Program-made: the position numbers and the translations under genes
Shown here: positions 51,679-61,059 of the stretch, one piece after another
How positions within the stretch are numbered: position 1 is the first letter of the stretch
Layout: the number at the start of each line of letters is the position of its first letter
NCBI GenBank assembly: GCA_020832565.1
Contig: JAFIEI010000019.1
Location: 1 to 61,496 of the forward strand
Reading direction: 5' to 3'
Length of the DNA: 61,496 bases
From: Salinarimonas sp.
Lineage (GTDB): Bacteria; Pseudomonadota; Alphaproteobacteria; Rhizobiales; Beijerinckiaceae
The notes under the pieces: model-generated
What the model saw: only the letters and a program-made list of their open reading frames with translations
Told to the model about the DNA's origin: nothing
Database searches by the model: none

Positions 51679-51735
51679 ACCGGTCTCCCGCCGAGGTTGA
51701 CCAATCCTTTACCGATTCTGCTGCATTCTACGCGG

Positions 51736-52653
51736 ATGCGTCGCGTATCTGTAGCCTTCGGAGTCCTCACCGGTATCAGCCTCGTGCTGACAGGCTGCTC
51801 GCTGTTGCCCGGCGAGCAGCGTGAGGCCTGGCGCATGGATGCGGAGCGCGCCTGCCTCGCACGTGGCGACGTCACGCCATCCGCCTATGCATCACGCATG
51901 TCGCCGATAAGCGGGCCCGGTTCATGCGGGATCACCCGTCCCTTCAAGGTCACAGCCCTGGGCGGTGGCGAGGTCCAATTGAGCAATCCGGCCACGCTGG
52001 GCTGTCCCGTCATCGCGGAAACCGAGCGCTGGCTCGCCGAAATCGTGCAGCCCGCCGCGATGCTTTATTTCGGCTCACGCGTCAGCCGCATACGCAGCGG
52101 CGACTATGCCTGCCGCACCCGCAACAGCCGCCCCGGCGCACGCATGTCCGAGCATGCCTTCGGCAATGCCGTCGACGTCATGTCCTTCACGCTCGCCGAC
52201 GAGCGCACCGTTACGGTCCTCGACGGCTGGCGCGGCGACCAGGCCGAGCGCGGCTTCCTGCGCGAGGTCTTCGTCGGCGCCTGCCGTTACTTCACGACGG
52301 TGCTCGGACCGGGCTCCGACGCTTTCCACTACGACCATTTCCATCTCGATCTGGCCCGCCATGGCCGCAACGGCGATATCCATGTCTGCCGCCCCGATAT
52401 CGACTTCACTCCGCGTATCGACCCGGATGCGCCGCCGATGATGAGCGTCTGGCCGCGCAAGGGCGCAGACCCGGTTCCTGCTGCGCGGCAGCCCTTGGCG
52501 CCATCGCGGCCGGATCAGGCACAAATGCCCCGTGCCGCCGATCTGCCGCGCGAACCCCAGGAATGGAGCCGCTCCGCGCCTCAGCCCGATCCGTTCCCGG
52601 TCACGCCGGCACTCGAACCGCGCTCTGCCCCGCGCTTCGGTCCGATCTACTGA
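51736..52653 (+). CDS. Extensin-like C-terminal domain lipoprotein
   Basis: A 305-residue envelope protein. The lipoprotein signal MRRVSVAFGVLTGISLVLTG precedes the lipobox Cys. The extensin-like domain (about residues 45-230) keeps paired Cys (CLARGDVTPSAY; SGPGSCGITRPF; GCPVIAET; FVGACRYFTTVLG) and the metal-type residues in SEHAFGNAVDVMSF and FHYDHFHLDLARHGRN. Its fold relates to D-Ala-D-Ala peptidases, so a role in peptidoglycan is possible. A Pro-rich tail of about 75 residues follows. The frame also opens at TTG 51697. Confidence 0.85.
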   Translation: MRRVSVAFGVLTGISLVLTGCSLLPGEQREAWRMDAERACLARGDVTPSAYASRMSPISGPGSCGITRPFKVTALGGGEVQLSNPATLGCPVIAETERWLAEIVQPAAMLYFGSRVSRIRSGDYACRTRNSRPGARMSEHAFGNAVDVMSFTLADERTVTVLDGWRGDQAERGFLREVFVGACRYFTTVLGPGSDAFHYDHFHLDLARHGRNGDIHVCRPDIDFTPRIDPDAPPMMSVWPRKGADPVPAARQPLAPSRPDQAQMPRAADLPREPQEWSRSAPQPDPFPVTPALEPRSAPRFGPIY

Positions 52654-52744
52654 GCAGCCTCGTCTTCGCCCTCCGCTTGACCGCAGGCCCCGTCTGGCAG
52701 AATGTGCGGCGAACCGGGGCAGGCGAGTCCGACGAGGGGCAAAA

Positions 52745-53248
52745 ATGTGTAGTTCAGGAGTGAGTGCGATACGCCGTCAGGTCCTTTCGGCCGGAAGCTG
52801 CATTGCCGTCTCGGCGCTGTTCCTTGTAGCGGCCCTCGCCTTTCCGACTGCAGCGAGCGCCGATCGCTGGAACCAGCCACGCGCCGAGGAACGTGCCGCA
52901 CGCTGGGGCGGCGAGCTTCCGGCATGCGACGACCGGCTGGTCCTGTCACGCATTGCATCACGCTTCGACTCACGCGAGTCGCGCTTCTGGCAATCCGGCA
53001 TCCGCCTCACCGAGATCAGTGAGCCGCGAGAGACCGCCATGCGCCCATGGGGCGACAGCTACATTCCGCGCCGCTTCTGCCAGGCGCAGGCTGTTCTCAC
53101 CAGCGAAGCCGGCACGCGTCACAGCCGCGTCGACTACATTATCGTCGAGGGCCGGGGAATTATCGGCTATTGGGGCGTTGAATGGTGTGTCGCAGATCTC
53201 GTGCGCCACCAGCACGCGGGACCGGATTGCCGGGCCTTCCGGCCCTGA
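52745..53248 (+). CDS. Secreted protein, 167 residues, unknown function
   Basis: The signal peptide (IRRQVLSAGSCIAVSALFLV through PTAASA, residues about 9-38) is followed by a compact domain with conserved-looking pieces: ACDDRLVLSRIASRFDSRES, IPRRFCQAQAVLTS, VDYIIVEGRGIIGYWGVEWCVADL and a final Cys in AGPDCRAF. Four Cys suggest disulfides. ATG 52745 follows GAGGGGC. I recall similar uncharacterised exported proteins in Rhizobiales but cannot assign a role. It sits between an envelope lipoprotein gene and rlmJ, the latter 9 bases downstream. Confidence 0.75.
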   Translation: MCSSGVSAIRRQVLSAGSCIAVSALFLVAALAFPTAASADRWNQPRAEERAARWGGELPACDDRLVLSRIASRFDSRESRFWQSGIRLTEISEPRETAMRPWGDSYIPRRFCQAQAVLTSEAGTRHSRVDYIIVEGRGIIGYWGVEWCVADLVRHQHAGPDCRAFRP

Positions 53249-53257
53249 TCACGACGG

Positions 53258-54106
53258 ATGAACTACCGCCACGCATACCATGCGGGAAACTTCGCCGATG
53301 TGTTCAAGCACATCGTCCTCACGCGCATTCTCGCCTATCTCGCCCTGAAGGATAAGGCGTTTCGCGTCATCGACACGCATGCCGGGATCGGCCTCTATGA
53401 TCTGGATGCCGACGAGGCGACGCGGACCGGGGAATGGGTCGACGGGATCGGTCGCCTCGAAACCCCGCTTGCGCCCGAGAGCGAGGCGCTGCTGGCGCCC
53501 TATCGCGCGGTCCTCGCCGATATCCGCACACGCCACGGTGCCGGCATCTACCCCGGTTCGCCGGCGATCATCCGCGAGATGCTGCGCCCGCAGGATCGCG
53601 GTATTCTCGTGGAACTCCATCCGGCGGACCATGCAGTGCTGGCCGGACGCTACCATCAGGTCAGCAATCTCAAGGCGCTCAATCTCGACGGCTGGCAGGC
53701 GCTGGGCGCCATGATCCCGCCCAAGGAGAAGCGCGGCCTCGTTTTGATAGACCCCCCCTACGAGAAGACCGGCGAGTTGCCCCGGCTCGCCCGCGAGATC
53801 GCCGGCGCCGTCCGCAAATGGCCCGGCGGCATCTATGCCGGCTGGTATCCGATCAAGCGCCGGCGCGATGTCGACGATGCCCTGGCGCCGCTCGATGCCC
53901 TCCCCCGCCCTGCGCTGCGGCTCGAGCTGTGCATTCGGGCCGAGGGACCCGAGCCGCGGCTTATCGGCAGCGGGCTCGTCATCGTTAATCCGCCCTGGAC
54001 CCTCCCCGACGAAATGCGCCGCCTTCTACCCGCTCTTGCGGCACGGCTCGAGCAGGAGCCCGGCCATGCGCAGGTGCGTGCAACAACCCTCGGGACAGCC
54101 GCCTGA
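53258..54106 (+). CDS. rlmJ: 23S rRNA (adenine(2030)-N6)-methyltransferase RlmJ
   Basis: A 282-residue methyltransferase that modifies A2030 of 23S rRNA. The N-terminus NYRHAYHAGNFADVFKHIVL and the catalytic DPPY (VLIDPPYEKTGEL, near residue 165) are diagnostic. The S-adenosylmethionine region DTHAGIGLYDL and PGSPAIIREMLRPQD agree. It starts 9 bases after the secreted-protein gene and may share its transcript. Confidence 0.94.
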   Translation: MNYRHAYHAGNFADVFKHIVLTRILAYLALKDKAFRVIDTHAGIGLYDLDADEATRTGEWVDGIGRLETPLAPESEALLAPYRAVLADIRTRHGAGIYPGSPAIIREMLRPQDRGILVELHPADHAVLAGRYHQVSNLKALNLDGWQALGAMIPPKEKRGLVLIDPPYEKTGELPRLAREIAGAVRKWPGGIYAGWYPIKRRRDVDDALAPLDALPRPALRLELCIRAEGPEPRLIGSGLVIVNPPWTLPDEMRRLLPALAARLEQEPGHAQVRATTLGTAA

Positions 54107-54309
54107 ACAGGGCGCGCGGACGAAGATTCCTCATAATCGCCGCTTTCCGCCCCGCGACCCGTCACATTCCGGGGCTTGAAACACGTCGCGCGGCTGCGGA
54201 ACGTTTCCATGAGGAGACGAACGCGGGGGCCATCGCGCCACACGGGGTCGGCAAACGACCATAAGCAGGGGAAGTTTTTCGCGTTCGGGAGGCAAGAAGT
54301 GGACATGCC

Positions 54310-54828
54310 ATGCAGATGGCAAGAACCGCGCTGCCGGCACTCCTCGCCGCGGCGATGCTCGTAACCACCCATGCGGCACCCGTCGGGGCCGATGACGGGA
54401 ACCAGATGCAACCGGAGCAACACGCCCAGGTCGCGTCACGAGGCGGAGGGCTTGCGGCCCTGTTCGGGGGCGGCGGCGGCCGGAATCTGTCCGGCTTTCG
54501 CCAATATGTGAATGCCGGCGCGATCGTCGTTCGAGAGAGTGCGCCGACGGAATGCCTGCCCGGCGACCTGAAGGGCGTCCTCGCCGAGGTCGCGGAAGAA
54601 TTCGGCCCCGTCTCGGTCCAGTCGACCCATCGCAGCCAGCAGCGCAACCGCCGGGCCGGTGGCGCGCCGCAATCGCTGCATCTGGATTGCCGCGCCATCG
54701 ACTTTCGCGTCGATGCGCGCGGGCGTGAAGTGATGGCCTTTCTGCGCGATCATTCCGATGTCGGCGGGCTCAAGATGTATCGCAACGGCATCATTCACAT
54801 CGACAATGGCGCCCGGCGGACCTGGTAG
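54310..54828 (+). CDS. M15-like (DUF882/YcbK-type) peptidoglycan peptidase, exported
   Basis: A 172-residue exported protein. The signal peptide is about 1-27 (ALPALLAAAMLVTTHAAP). A Gly-rich linker (GGGLAALFGGGGGRN) precedes the peptidase domain, with zinc ligands His and Asp in SLHLDCRAIDFRVD (His-x6-Asp) and the third His in GIIHIDNGARR. The fold cleaves D-amino-acid bonds in cell wall in related proteins. It is convergent with the sensor kinase gene, 9 bases away. Confidence 0.82.
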   Translation: MQMARTALPALLAAAMLVTTHAAPVGADDGNQMQPEQHAQVASRGGGLAALFGGGGGRNLSGFRQYVNAGAIVVRESAPTECLPGDLKGVLAEVAEEFGPVSVQSTHRSQQRNRRAGGAPQSLHLDCRAIDFRVDARGREVMAFLRDHSDVGGLKMYRNGIIHIDNGARRTW

Positions 54829-54837
54829 CGCCGCGGA

Positions 54838-56475
54838 TCAGACCGGCTCGACGGGAAAGCGCAGCCTGAAACTCGCGCCATGACGCCGTTCGTAGGTCAG
54901 GCGCGCGCCGAGCTGGACGGCGAGCGACTTGATCAGGCGCAGCCCGAAGCCGCGACCGTCGATCTCGGGGTTGTTGCCCTCCCCGTCATCGTCGACGCAG
55001 AGTTCGATCTCGTCGCCGTCGCGCCGCAACACGATGGTGATCGGGCTGCCCTCGCCCGGGAAGGCATGGCTGGCGGCGTTGCTCACCATTTCGCTCAGGA
55101 TCAGGGCGAAAGGCATGGCGCGATCGAGCGCGATGGTAACGGGCTCGAGCTGCAGATCGAATACCAGCGGCTCGTCCCGCGAGCGCCGTACGCCTTCGAC
55201 GAGCCGGTGCGCATAGGCGGCGAGATTGACGCTGGCGAAATCGCCGTGGCTGTAAATCAGGTCATGCACCAGCGCCATGGCCTGAACGCGCCGGATGGTC
55301 TCGTCCGGCGATGTGTGAACCCGTTCCTGCATGCGGATCAGCGAAGAGATGATCTGCATGTTGTTCTTCACGCGATGATGCACTTCCTTGAGAAGTTGGT
55401 TCTTCTCCGCGATCGCCGACGACAGCGCGTGGGTGCGCAGTTCGACCGTATCCTCGAGTTCGCGGTGGTTTCGCCAGGCGAAGAGCGCGAGCACCAGCAG
55501 CGCCGCCGCAGCGGGAATGAAGAAGCCGCCATAGGAGCCCAGCCGCCCGAGCCAGATGCGCAGCATGTCGGATCGGCCCAGACCATAGGCCAGGTAAACC
55601 GGGTAATCGCCGACCTGCGAATAGCCGTAAAGGCGCTGCTCGCCATCGACGGGGCTGCGATGCGCGATCACGCCGCTCGGCTCCTCGCGCGCGGCTTCCC
55701 GGAACTCTTCATCCTGCGCCAGTCCGGTGGCGATCGCGGGATCGGCCGGATAACGGCTCAACACGTCGCCATCGGCATGAAACAGCGTAATCACCCCCCG
55801 TTCGGGCGCGATACCGGAATGGAACAGGTTGAAATAGCCGGGCGAAATCGCCAGGCGCACGGCTCCGTCAAAGCCGCCTTCGGCATCATCATGGCGGAAA
55901 GTCAGCGTGAACAGACCCTGTGCGATCGCATTCTGTGCAGGATCCGCCTCCACGACACGCGCTGCTGCCCCCCCGCGCAGGCGGGTGAACCATTCCGTGT
56001 CGGCAAAACTGGTCGGCGTGATCGTCTCATGCGAGCTCGAGGCCACGAGCTGCCCGTCGGCATCGATGACGGAGATGGATGCGATTTCCGGAAATGCTCC
56101 GGCGAGGGAGAGCAGATAGGCGTGCATACCATCGGGCTGTTCGCCCGACGGTGCCGGCGCCGCCAGTCCCGTAGGCGGACGCACCATACGGTCACGGGTC
56201 GCGAGTGCGGCGAGTTCATGGGTCTTGAAGACGCGCTGGGCATGCTCGACGAGGGCGTCGCGGACATAGGTCACGCGGGTCTCGGCCTCCGCCCGCACAT
56301 CCGTCCAGTCACGATAGGCTGCAAAGCCGAAGAACAGGATCGGCAAAAGGATAGCAATGACCAGAAATTGTGGGAAGGCTTTCTCGACAAGCGTGGACGC
56401 GCGATGGGATCGCGAGCCGTTTCCACCTTCCGACGGCTTTTCCGCCGCATTTCCCGAGTCGATTCGCTGTAACAT
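54838..56475 (-). CDS. HisKA_2/HWE-type sensor histidine kinase with periplasmic CACHE-like domain
   Basis: A 545-residue kinase. Membrane segments lie at about 37-54 and 313-333 and flank an extracytoplasmic dCACHE-like sensor (ISVIDADGQLVASSSHE, RLYGYSQVGDYPVYLAYGL). A short coiled segment leads to the HisKA_2 box EVHHRVKNNMQIISSL (phospho-His near 366-367) and an HWE-type ATPase domain with N box SEMVSNAASHAF and DDDGEG. This kinase class feeds the PhyR/NepR/EcfG general stress response in alphaproteobacteria. Its own upstream region has a consensus EcfG promoter. No response regulator is adjacent. Confidence 0.92.
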   Translation of the reverse strand: MLQRIDSGNAAEKPSEGGNGSRSHRASTLVEKAFPQFLVIAILLPILFFGFAAYRDWTDVRAEAETRVTYVRDALVEHAQRVFKTHELAALATRDRMVRPPTGLAAPAPSGEQPDGMHAYLLSLAGAFPEIASISVIDADGQLVASSSHETITPTSFADTEWFTRLRGGAAARVVEADPAQNAIAQGLFTLTFRHDDAEGGFDGAVRLAISPGYFNLFHSGIAPERGVITLFHADGDVLSRYPADPAIATGLAQDEEFREAAREEPSGVIAHRSPVDGEQRLYGYSQVGDYPVYLAYGLGRSDMLRIWLGRLGSYGGFFIPAAAALLVLALFAWRNHRELEDTVELRTHALSSAIAEKNQLLKEVHHRVKNNMQIISSLIRMQERVHTSPDETIRRVQAMALVHDLIYSHGDFASVNLAAYAHRLVEGVRRSRDEPLVFDLQLEPVTIALDRAMPFALILSEMVSNAASHAFPGEGSPITIVLRRDGDEIELCVDDDGEGNNPEIDGRGFGLRLIKSLAVQLGARLTYERRHGASFRLRFPVEPV

Positions 56476-56542
56476 ACGATCAAGCTTCCCCGGTCATAAC
56501 GGGCGCAACCTCCGGAGTATTCCATGATCCGAACGCTGCAAG

Positions 56543-56568
56543 AACGTTCCGATGCCACCAATTGTTCC
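56543..56568 (-). promoter_or_regulatory. EcfG (general stress sigma factor) promoter for the sensor kinase
   Basis: On the minus strand GGAAC, 17 bases, CGTT: an exact match to the alphaproteobacterial EcfG consensus. It lies 68 bases upstream of the kinase start codon, with a GGGGAAG ribosome-binding site in between. Confidence 0.68.
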
Positions 56569-56703
56569 GGTGCATAGGAATTTTCCTTTATTCTATGGGC
56601 ATTTGATTAAACATCCCGTAAGCGCCGGCGTGCAAGATCAGCGCACGCGTGATTCGCACGCCGGGAAGTCTCCAGCTCAAATCGGGTGTGAGTGGAAGCG
56701 ACA

Positions 56704-57873
56704 ATGATCACGCGGCAGGAAGCAAGCGTTCGCACCGGCGAAGATCATGCCGCTATCGTGGTCGACGATGCCCCATATGACGCGATGCCATCCGCACTGC
56801 AGAGCGCCTGGGAGGAACTCGCAGACGCTCCGATCCACCCCAACCCCTTCTACGCACACGCAGCACTCGACGCACTTCTCGCCGCCGACCCCGTCGCACG
56901 GACGAGGCTCCGGCTACTCTGTCTGCGCCTGGCAGGGGGACCGAAACCCGGGAGGCTCGTCGGGCTCCTGCCCTACCTGTCACGCGGCGAACGTATCGGC
57001 TGGCGGCGCAGTACCGCGAATTATACCTCGCCCTACCTGCCCTGTGGAACACCTTTGATCGCGCGCGATGCACCCGCCGGATGGGCCGACACGCTCGTCG
57101 ATGCCCTGATCGCCCATGGTCGCCCGGTCATCCTGAAGCACGTCCCGGTTTCCGGTCCGCTCGGCGAGGCCCTGCTGGCGGCAATACGGGCGCAGAATCT
57201 GCCCTGGCAGCCGCTCGATCCGTTCGAGCGCCCGGTCGCCACACCGGCCGAATCCTACGACGCCTTCATCCGCCGCGCCTATGGGCGCAACCGGCGCAAG
57301 AGCCTCAAGCGGCTTCGTAATGCCCTCGGCGCCGAGGGCACCCTAACGGTCGCCTCCGGCACCGACCCGCAGGATTGCGCAGCGGCAGTGGAAACCTTCC
57401 TGGCGCTCGAAGCCGGGGGCTGGAAGGGTGAGCATGGGACGGCGCTGGCGCAACGACGCGCGACGACCACGATGCTCGAACAGCTCTTCGCTGCGGCAAA
57501 CCAATCCGGTCGCCGCCGTGTCGACCGCCTGCTCCTCGATGGTCGCACGATCGCGATCTCGATGAGTCTGGTACAGGACGGCACCGCCTTTCTGTGGAAG
57601 ACGGCCTATGACGAGAGCCTGCGCCGATACGCACCCGGAATCGTGCTCGAGGATGCCATCGTGCAGGCTTTGCACGCCGAACCCGATCTCAATGGCCTCG
57701 ATTCCTGCACTCTGACAGCCTCACCCTTGCAGGATCTCTACGACGAGCGCCTCGCCATCTCGGATATCGTGATGGCATCGGGGCGCGGAGCGACAACGCT
57801 CCTCGATATCGAACAGAGCATGCGCAAACTGCGCCGCCGTGCAGCAGATTGGCTCCAGCGCAATCGCGATTGA
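56704..57873 (+). CDS. CelD/BcsL-type GNAT acyltransferase
   Basis: A 389-residue protein of the GNAT_6 (CelD) group. The N-terminal half has PIHPNPFYAHAALDALLA, and the C-terminal GNAT half contains RRAYGRNRRKSLKRL, LALEAGGWKGEHGTAL and FLWKTAYDESLRRYAPGIVLEDAI, the group's acyl-transfer signature. Members act in cellulose, exopolysaccharide or lipid modification; no such genes lie nearby. ATG 56704 is my choice; GTG 56692 in frame is possible. It is convergent with the transglycosylase gene, 4 bases apart. Confidence 0.82.
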   Translation: MITRQEASVRTGEDHAAIVVDDAPYDAMPSALQSAWEELADAPIHPNPFYAHAALDALLAADPVARTRLRLLCLRLAGGPKPGRLVGLLPYLSRGERIGWRRSTANYTSPYLPCGTPLIARDAPAGWADTLVDALIAHGRPVILKHVPVSGPLGEALLAAIRAQNLPWQPLDPFERPVATPAESYDAFIRRAYGRNRRKSLKRLRNALGAEGTLTVASGTDPQDCAAAVETFLALEAGGWKGEHGTALAQRRATTTMLEQLFAAANQSGRRRVDRLLLDGRTIAISMSLVQDGTAFLWKTAYDESLRRYAPGIVLEDAIVQALHAEPDLNGLDSCTLTASPLQDLYDERLAISDIVMASGRGATTLLDIEQSMRKLRRRAADWLQRNRD

Positions 57874-57877
57874 CGTT

Positions 57878-59989
57878 CTACCGCATGGCCCGCGCGCCGG
57901 TGAGATCGGCCTCGATGGCCAGCGGGCGATCCTGTTCGAGGCGGTAGCGGTAGACGACGAGGTTCTCCATGACCCGCTGCACGTAGCTGCGGGTTTCCGG
58001 GAACGGGATCTGCTCCACCCAGTCGATGATGTCACGGTCGCTACGACGCGGGTCGCCGAAACGCTCGATCCAGCGCCGAACGTGACCGGGCCCGGCATTG
58101 TAAGCTGCAAATGCAAGCGCTGCAGATCCGCCCCAATCGTCGAGCAATTCGCCGAGATGGGCAGCACCCAGCTTGGCGGAATAGGCGGGGTCCCCCAGAA
58201 GGCGCGCTTCATCGAAATCCACGCCGTAGCGCTGCGCCACACGCCGCGCCGTCGCGGGCATGAACTGCATCAGGCCGCGTGCGCCGACCGGCGACACCGC
58301 ATCGGCGTTGAAGGCGCTCTCTTGCCGCGCGATGGCATGGACGAGGGCCGGTTCGACCGCGGGGCCGATCTCCGGATAATCCGGGATGGCGCCGACCGGG
58401 AAGGCGTGCTCGTCGAGGGGCAATCCGCGCAGCAGCGCCGAGCGGGCCAAGGCGAGCAATGCGCGGGGATTGCCGAGCGCCTCGGCAAGATCGCCATAGG
58501 CACGCAAGAGCGCGGCATCGTCGAGCGTGCGCCCGAGATCACCGAGCAGAGCGATGGCGAGATCCTCGGCTTCCAGCGCATGCAGCAGGATGACGGCACG
58601 CGTAAAAAGCCGACCGTCACGCTCGGCGATGACCGCGTCACCGATCTCCGGCAAGGGGCGCAGGCTGATCGGCCCGCCATCCAGCTCCTGCCGGGCCAAC
58701 TGCCCGTAGAAGGCCGTGGCATGCTCGGCAGCCTCTTCGAGCGCGCGCTGCGCCGCATCGGCATCGCCCAGCCCCTGATGCGCCCTGCCCTGCCAATAGG
58801 CGGCGCGGGAGAGCGATATCGGCGTCGAGGCCGGCTCTGCAGCGGAAATGAAGTGCCCGAGTGCCGTTTCCGGATCATCGAGAAATCGCAGCGCGATCCA
58901 GCCCGCATGAAACTCGGCGTCGAGAAAATCTGCCGGTGATTGCGCGGCATGGCCCGATACGATCTCGTAGGCGAGCGCATGCTCGCCCTCCTCCAGCAGA
59001 TTGCGGGCGACGATCCTGCGCTCCACCCACCAGGAATCACCATCACCGATGATGGACAATGCGCGCGGCGCCCGCGCGATGATCTGCGCGGCTTCGCGAA
59101 GGTTACCGTCGAGACGTGCCTTGCGGACCATGGAATAGAGCGTCGAGGAATCGTTACGCAAAGCCGTCGGCACGCCCTCGATCGCTTCGTCGATCCGCGC
59201 CGGATCGCGCATCAGCGCCTGCCGGAGATCGACCAGCGCCTCGAAATCCTCGCCGGCGAATCGTGCTGCCCGCCGCGCAGCGGACCAATCCTGTGCAAAC
59301 AGGCGGTTTTCCATGCGCAGACGGTGGTCCGAAGGGGTGAACGCGGCGGCGAAGGAGAGCAGGAACTGCGCTTCGGTATTCTCGTCGAAAGCACGCTCGC
59401 GCCAATATCCCCGCGCGAGATGCTCTGCCGCCTCGCGCGCCCCCGATCCCCAGAGTGACTGCACGAGCAGGAGCGCGCCGCGCGCCGTGCGCGGCTCTTC
59501 ATCGGCGAAGAAGGTGAGGACCCGCTCCGGGTCCGGCCTCGTATCGATGAAGGCCTGCTCGGCCCGCAAGCGGATCAGGCTGCGCCCGGACCAATCCGGC
59601 TGGCCGCGCATGAAAGCCGTGACGCGCTCGAAGTCGCGCAGATCCGACGAGCGCACCGCCGCCCACTCGAGCAGCGCATCCGCCGCCGGATCGGAAATCC
59701 CCGCGCGCAGGGCGTCCCCCTCGTCGATGCGGCCGAAACGATAATGGTTCAGCGCCTCCTCCGCTGCTTCCAGATCGAGATCGGGAAACAGCGCGGGGAT
59801 ATCCGAACGCTCAATGGCTTCCGGCAGCGGCGGGTAGCCGTTCTGATCCTGAGCCGTCGCCGCACCGGCCACCGGCATGGCGACGAGGGCGAGCGCGAGC
59901 AGCGCGCCCGCCATGATGGCACTCGGACCTGATTGCCGCCGGTGCCCCCTTGCCCGGCGGATCAGGGTCGTCTCGATTGGACTGTGCAT
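57878..59989 (-). CDS. Soluble lytic murein transglycosylase (SLT70-like)
   Basis: A 703-residue periplasmic enzyme that cleaves peptidoglycan to anhydromuropeptides. The signal peptide lies at about residues 25-48 ([18 protein letters not shown]). A long helical superhelix (about 55-500) leads to the SLT domain, with the catalytic Glu in [27 protein letters not shown] (split over two motif blocks) and the [13 protein letters not shown] motif. ATG 59989 is preferred to the longer frame from 60040. It is divergent from dapA, a neighbourhood I recall from other alphaproteobacteria. Confidence 0.93.
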   Translation of the reverse strand: MHSPIETTLIRRARGHRRQSGPSAIMAGALLALALVAMPVAGAATAQDQNGYPPLPEAIERSDIPALFPDLDLEAAEEALNHYRFGRIDEGDALRAGISDPAADALLEWAAVRSSDLRDFERVTAFMRGQPDWSGRSLIRLRAEQAFIDTRPDPERVLTFFADEEPRTARGALLLVQSLWGSGAREAAEHLARGYWRERAFDENTEAQFLLSFAAAFTPSDHRLRMENRLFAQDWSAARRAARFAGEDFEALVDLRQALMRDPARIDEAIEGVPTALRNDSSTLYSMVRKARLDGNLREAAQIIARAPRALSIIGDGDSWWVERRIVARNLLEEGEHALAYEIVSGHAAQSPADFLDAEFHAGWIALRFLDDPETALGHFISAAEPASTPISLSRAAYWQGRAHQGLGDADAAQRALEEAAEHATAFYGQLARQELDGGPISLRPLPEIGDAVIAERDGRLFTRAVILLHALEAEDLAIALLGDLGRTLDDAALLRAYGDLAEALGNPRALLALARSALLRGLPLDEHAFPVGAIPDYPEIGPAVEPALVHAIARQESAFNADAVSPVGARGLMQFMPATARRVAQRYGVDFDEARLLGDPAYSAKLGAAHLGELLDDWGGSAALAFAAYNAGPGHVRRWIERFGDPRRSDRDIIDWVEQIPFPETRSYVQRVMENLVVYRYRLEQDRPLAIEADLTGARAMR

Positions 59990-60035
59990 GCTTCGTCGAT
60001 CCGTCTTCGCGCCCCGCTGCCGTCTATATTGGCGA

Positions 60036-60111
60036 ATCATGGCATATCATGGGATTTGCGCCGCGCCGCGCCAAGGGTTATGTGAGAGCCACTTTGCACG
60101 CGCTCGTGCAA
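60036..60111. promoter_or_regulatory. slt/dapA divergent region: direct repeat and strong inverted repeat
   Basis: ATCATGG occurs at 60036 and 60046 with a 10-base period. TTGCACG (60094-60100), loop CGCT, CGTGCAA (60105-60111) form a perfect 7-bp dyad 35 bases before the dapA start. The dyad may be a LacI-type operator or a leader hairpin. Confidence 0.45.
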
Positions 60112-60146
60112 CGAAACAACATCAGGAAACGGTCCAGGAGGCCGCC

Positions 60147-61052
60147 ATGTCCGCCCACACCGCCTCAACGCCCGCTTTTTCGGGCTCGATCACGGCGCTC
60201 GTCACGCCCTTTGCCGGCGATTCACTCGACGAGGAAGCCCTGCGCCGGCTCGTCGACTGGCAGATTTCCGAGGGAACGAGCGGACTCGTGCCGGTCGGCA
60301 CCACCGGCGAGAGCCCCACGCTCAGCCATGACGAGCACAAGCGCGTCGTCGAGATCGTGATTGATGAGGCGAAAGGCCGCGTTCCCGTCATCGCCGGGGC
60401 GGGCTCGAATTCGACGACCGAGGCGATCGATTTCGCGGTCCATGCGGAGAAGGCGGGCGCGGATGCCGTACTCGTCGTCACGCCTTATTACAACAAGCCG
60501 ACCCAGGCGGGCATGGAAGCGCATTTCAAGGCAGTGGCGGCGGCGATCGGCATTCCGCTGATCATCTACAACATTCCCCCGCGCTCGGTGATCGACATGT
60601 CCGTCGAGACCATGGCGCGGCTTTACGAAGTACCGAACATCATCGGCGTGAAGGATGCCACGGCCAGCATGAACCGGGTCAGCCAGCAGCGGCAGATGAT
60701 GGGGCCGGACTTCCTGCAGCTCTCGGGCGAGGACGCCACCGCGCTCGGCTTCATGGCGCATGGCGGGCATGGCTGCATCTCGGTCACAGCGAATGCCGCA
60801 CCGCGTCTGTGCGCTGAGTTTCAGGCGGCCTGCCTCGCCGGGGACTTCGCAAAGGCCCTCTCCATCCAGGACAAGCTGATGCCGCTGCACACGGCGCTGT
60901 TCCTGGAGACGAGCCCGTCGCCGGTGAAATACGCCCTCGCCGCGCAGGGCCGCATGCAGGAAACCGTACGCCTGCCGCTGCTCCCGGCCTCGGAGCCGAC
61001 GAAGGCCGCCGTGCGCGAAGCGCTCGGCATTGCCGACATTCCCCTGGCCTGA
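60147..61052 (+). CDS. dapA: 4-hydroxy-tetrahydrodipicolinate synthase DapA
   Basis: A 301-residue aldolase-type barrel that joins pyruvate and aspartate semialdehyde in lysine and diaminopimelate synthesis. The Schiff-base Lys is in [11 protein letters not shown] (near 167), the Tyr in IIYNIPPRS (near 139), and the phosphate-type TTGESPTL loop near residue 50. ATG 60147 follows CAGGAGGCC. A frame extends far upstream without a site. smpB begins 7 bases downstream and is probably cotranscribed. Confidence 0.97.
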   Translation: MSAHTASTPAFSGSITALVTPFAGDSLDEEALRRLVDWQISEGTSGLVPVGTTGESPTLSHDEHKRVVEIVIDEAKGRVPVIAGAGSNSTTEAIDFAVHAEKAGADAVLVVTPYYNKPTQAGMEAHFKAVAAAIGIPLIIYNIPPRSVIDMSVETMARLYEVPNIIGVKDATASMNRVSQQRQMMGPDFLQLSGEDATALGFMAHGGHGCISVTANAAPRLCAEFQAACLAGDFAKALSIQDKLMPLHTALFLETSPSPVKYALAAQGRMQETVRLPLLPASEPTKAAVREALGIADIPLA

Positions 61053-61059
61053 GTGGATC

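Noticed and set aside
54880-56472. 530-codon plus-strand open frame opposite the sensor kinase
   Set aside because: The minus strand carries clear HisKA_2 and ATPase motifs; the plus frame has none.
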